Program-made: the position numbers and the translations under genes
Source: Gammaproteobacteria bacterium UBA1119
Lineage (GTDB): Bacteria > Pseudomonadota > Gammaproteobacteria > Pseudomonadales > Azotimanducaceae
Length of the DNA stretch: 7,136 nucleotides
Assembly (NCBI GenBank): GCA_002313255.1
Contig: DCBA01000112.1
Location: 1-7,136, forward strand
Direction of reading: 5' to 3'
The notes under the pieces: generated by a model
The model's input: the letters and a program-made list of their open reading frames with translations, nothing else
What the model was told of the DNA's origin: nothing
Databases searched by the model: none
Shown here: positions 6,562 through 7,136 of the stretch, piece after piece
Layout of the letters: each line of letters starts with the position of its first letter
Position numbering within the stretch: the stretch's first letter is position 1

Positions 6562-7136
6562 ATGAACAACACTAAGAAAATGGCCCGAGGGTCATCGCCC
6601 CCACTGGCGAAGTTCGTCACTTTTCTTACTTGGCTGGCCCTGTGTTCAGCCATCGAAACCGCGGGTACGGAGACCGCGATCGTGTCCGGTCCCGTCACCG
6701 ACGGTACCAAGGGCGGGCCCTTCTCAGCGCCGCAAATCGATCTTGCGAGTCGCGATTACGTCATGGAGGAGTTTTTCCTAGACGGCGGCGCGAATGCATA
6801 TAAATTTACCGATGGCACGTCGTCTACCCCGGACGGCCGATGGACAACTGAGCGCGAAAAAGAATCAACCGCGTACCGAACGCGGATCCTCGTCGTCCGA
6901 CCACTGGAGGCTTCCGACTTCAACGGCACCGTGATCGTGCATTGGCAGAATGTCACGGCGGGCTATGAGCTCGGTTCAGTAGGCGATGATGAATATCTTC
7001 GTGGCTACGCGTGGGTTGGCGTTTCAGCTCAAGCCGTCGGGGTTAATGGCTTTCCCGGGCCCGAAGCCGCTGGACTCCGACAATGGGATCTAGAACGATA
7101 TGGATCACTCAATCACCCCGGCGACGCCTATTCCTA
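6562..7136 (+). CDS. Exported alpha/beta hydrolase-domain protein (partial, N-terminal 191 residues)
   Basis: From ATG 6562 an open frame runs off the right edge without a stop. The N-terminus has Lys/Arg residues, then a hydrophobic stretch (about 18-30, FVTFLTWLALCSA), consistent with a Sec signal peptide cleaved near residue 30; the single Cys28 lies in LALC, a poor lipobox. The mature part resembles the large 'alpha/beta hydrolase domain' family (Abhydrolase_10-like): V-x-G-P-V-T-x-G (41-48), Y-V-M-E-E-F-F-L-D-G (66-75), D-G-R-W (91-94), Y-R-T-R-I-L-V-V-R-P (105-114), F-N-G-T-V-I-V-H-W-Q-N-V-T (120-132), R-G-Y-A-W-V-G-V-S-A-Q (147-157) and D-L-E-R-Y-G-S-L-N-H-P-G-D-A-Y-S (176-191). The nucleophile elbow and catalytic triad should lie beyond the window and cannot be checked. 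It is probably a periplasmic or secreted ester/lactone hydrolase, substrate unknown. An alternative start at Met7 (6580) would shorten the n-region. It likely shares a transcript with the dehydratase. Confidence 0.85.
   Translation, partial: MNNTKKMARGSSPPLAKFVTFLTWLALCSAIETAGTETAIVSGPVTDGTKGGPFSAPQIDLASRDYVMEEFFLDGGANAYKFTDGTSSTPDGRWTTEREKESTAYRTRILVVRPLEASDFNGTVIVHWQNVTAGYELGSVGDDEYLRGYAWVGVSAQAVGVNGFPGPEAAGLRQWDLERYGSLNHPGDAYS

Overview
The window holds ordinary chromosomal DNA of a Gram-negative bacterium. Moderate GC content, a lipoprotein-type periplasmic adaptor, a TolC-docking motif in that adaptor and acyl-CoA-type enzymes point to a proteobacterium, possibly a free-living or marine gammaproteobacterium. 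That placement is inference; no rRNA or other phylogenetic marker is present. No tRNA, rRNA, insertion sequence, CRISPR array or phage gene was seen.

Layout. On the minus strand, from about 1612 down to the left edge, lie a phytanoyl-CoA dioxygenase-like (PhyH) gene and, 71 bases downstream of it, the first 197 codons of a multi-pass membrane protein cut by the window edge. A 228-base divergent intergenic region (1613-1840) separates them from plus-strand genes. From 1841 to 5378 runs a tight three-gene cluster: ABC ATPase, membrane-fusion (adaptor) lipoprotein, and FtsX/MacB-type permease, joined by a 1-base overlap and a 5-base gap. After 88 bases come a double-hotdog MaoC-like dehydratase (5467-6555) and, 6 bases further, the 5' part of an exported alpha/beta hydrolase-domain protein that runs off the right edge.

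How the genes work together. The three-gene cluster encodes a MacAB-type tripartite exporter with ATPase and permease on separate chains. The adaptor carries an exact R-x3-L-x6-S motif at its hairpin tip, so it should dock on a TolC-like outer-membrane channel encoded elsewhere. The dehydratase and exported hydrolase form a second, probably catabolic, pair (ester or lactone hydrolysis plus acyl-CoA hydration/dehydration), possibly but not certainly co-transcribed with the pump. The PhyH oxygenase is a non-haem Fe(II)/2-oxoglutarate enzyme of unknown substrate, read divergently from the pump.

I found no convincing undescribed system. The points most worth a second look are the large helix-plus-Gly/Arg-rich insert in the adaptor, the His-to-Trp change in the dehydratase hydratase-2 motif, the ATGTAATG start-stop arrangement before the hydrolase, and the lack of a Shine-Dalgarno before the ATPase gene.
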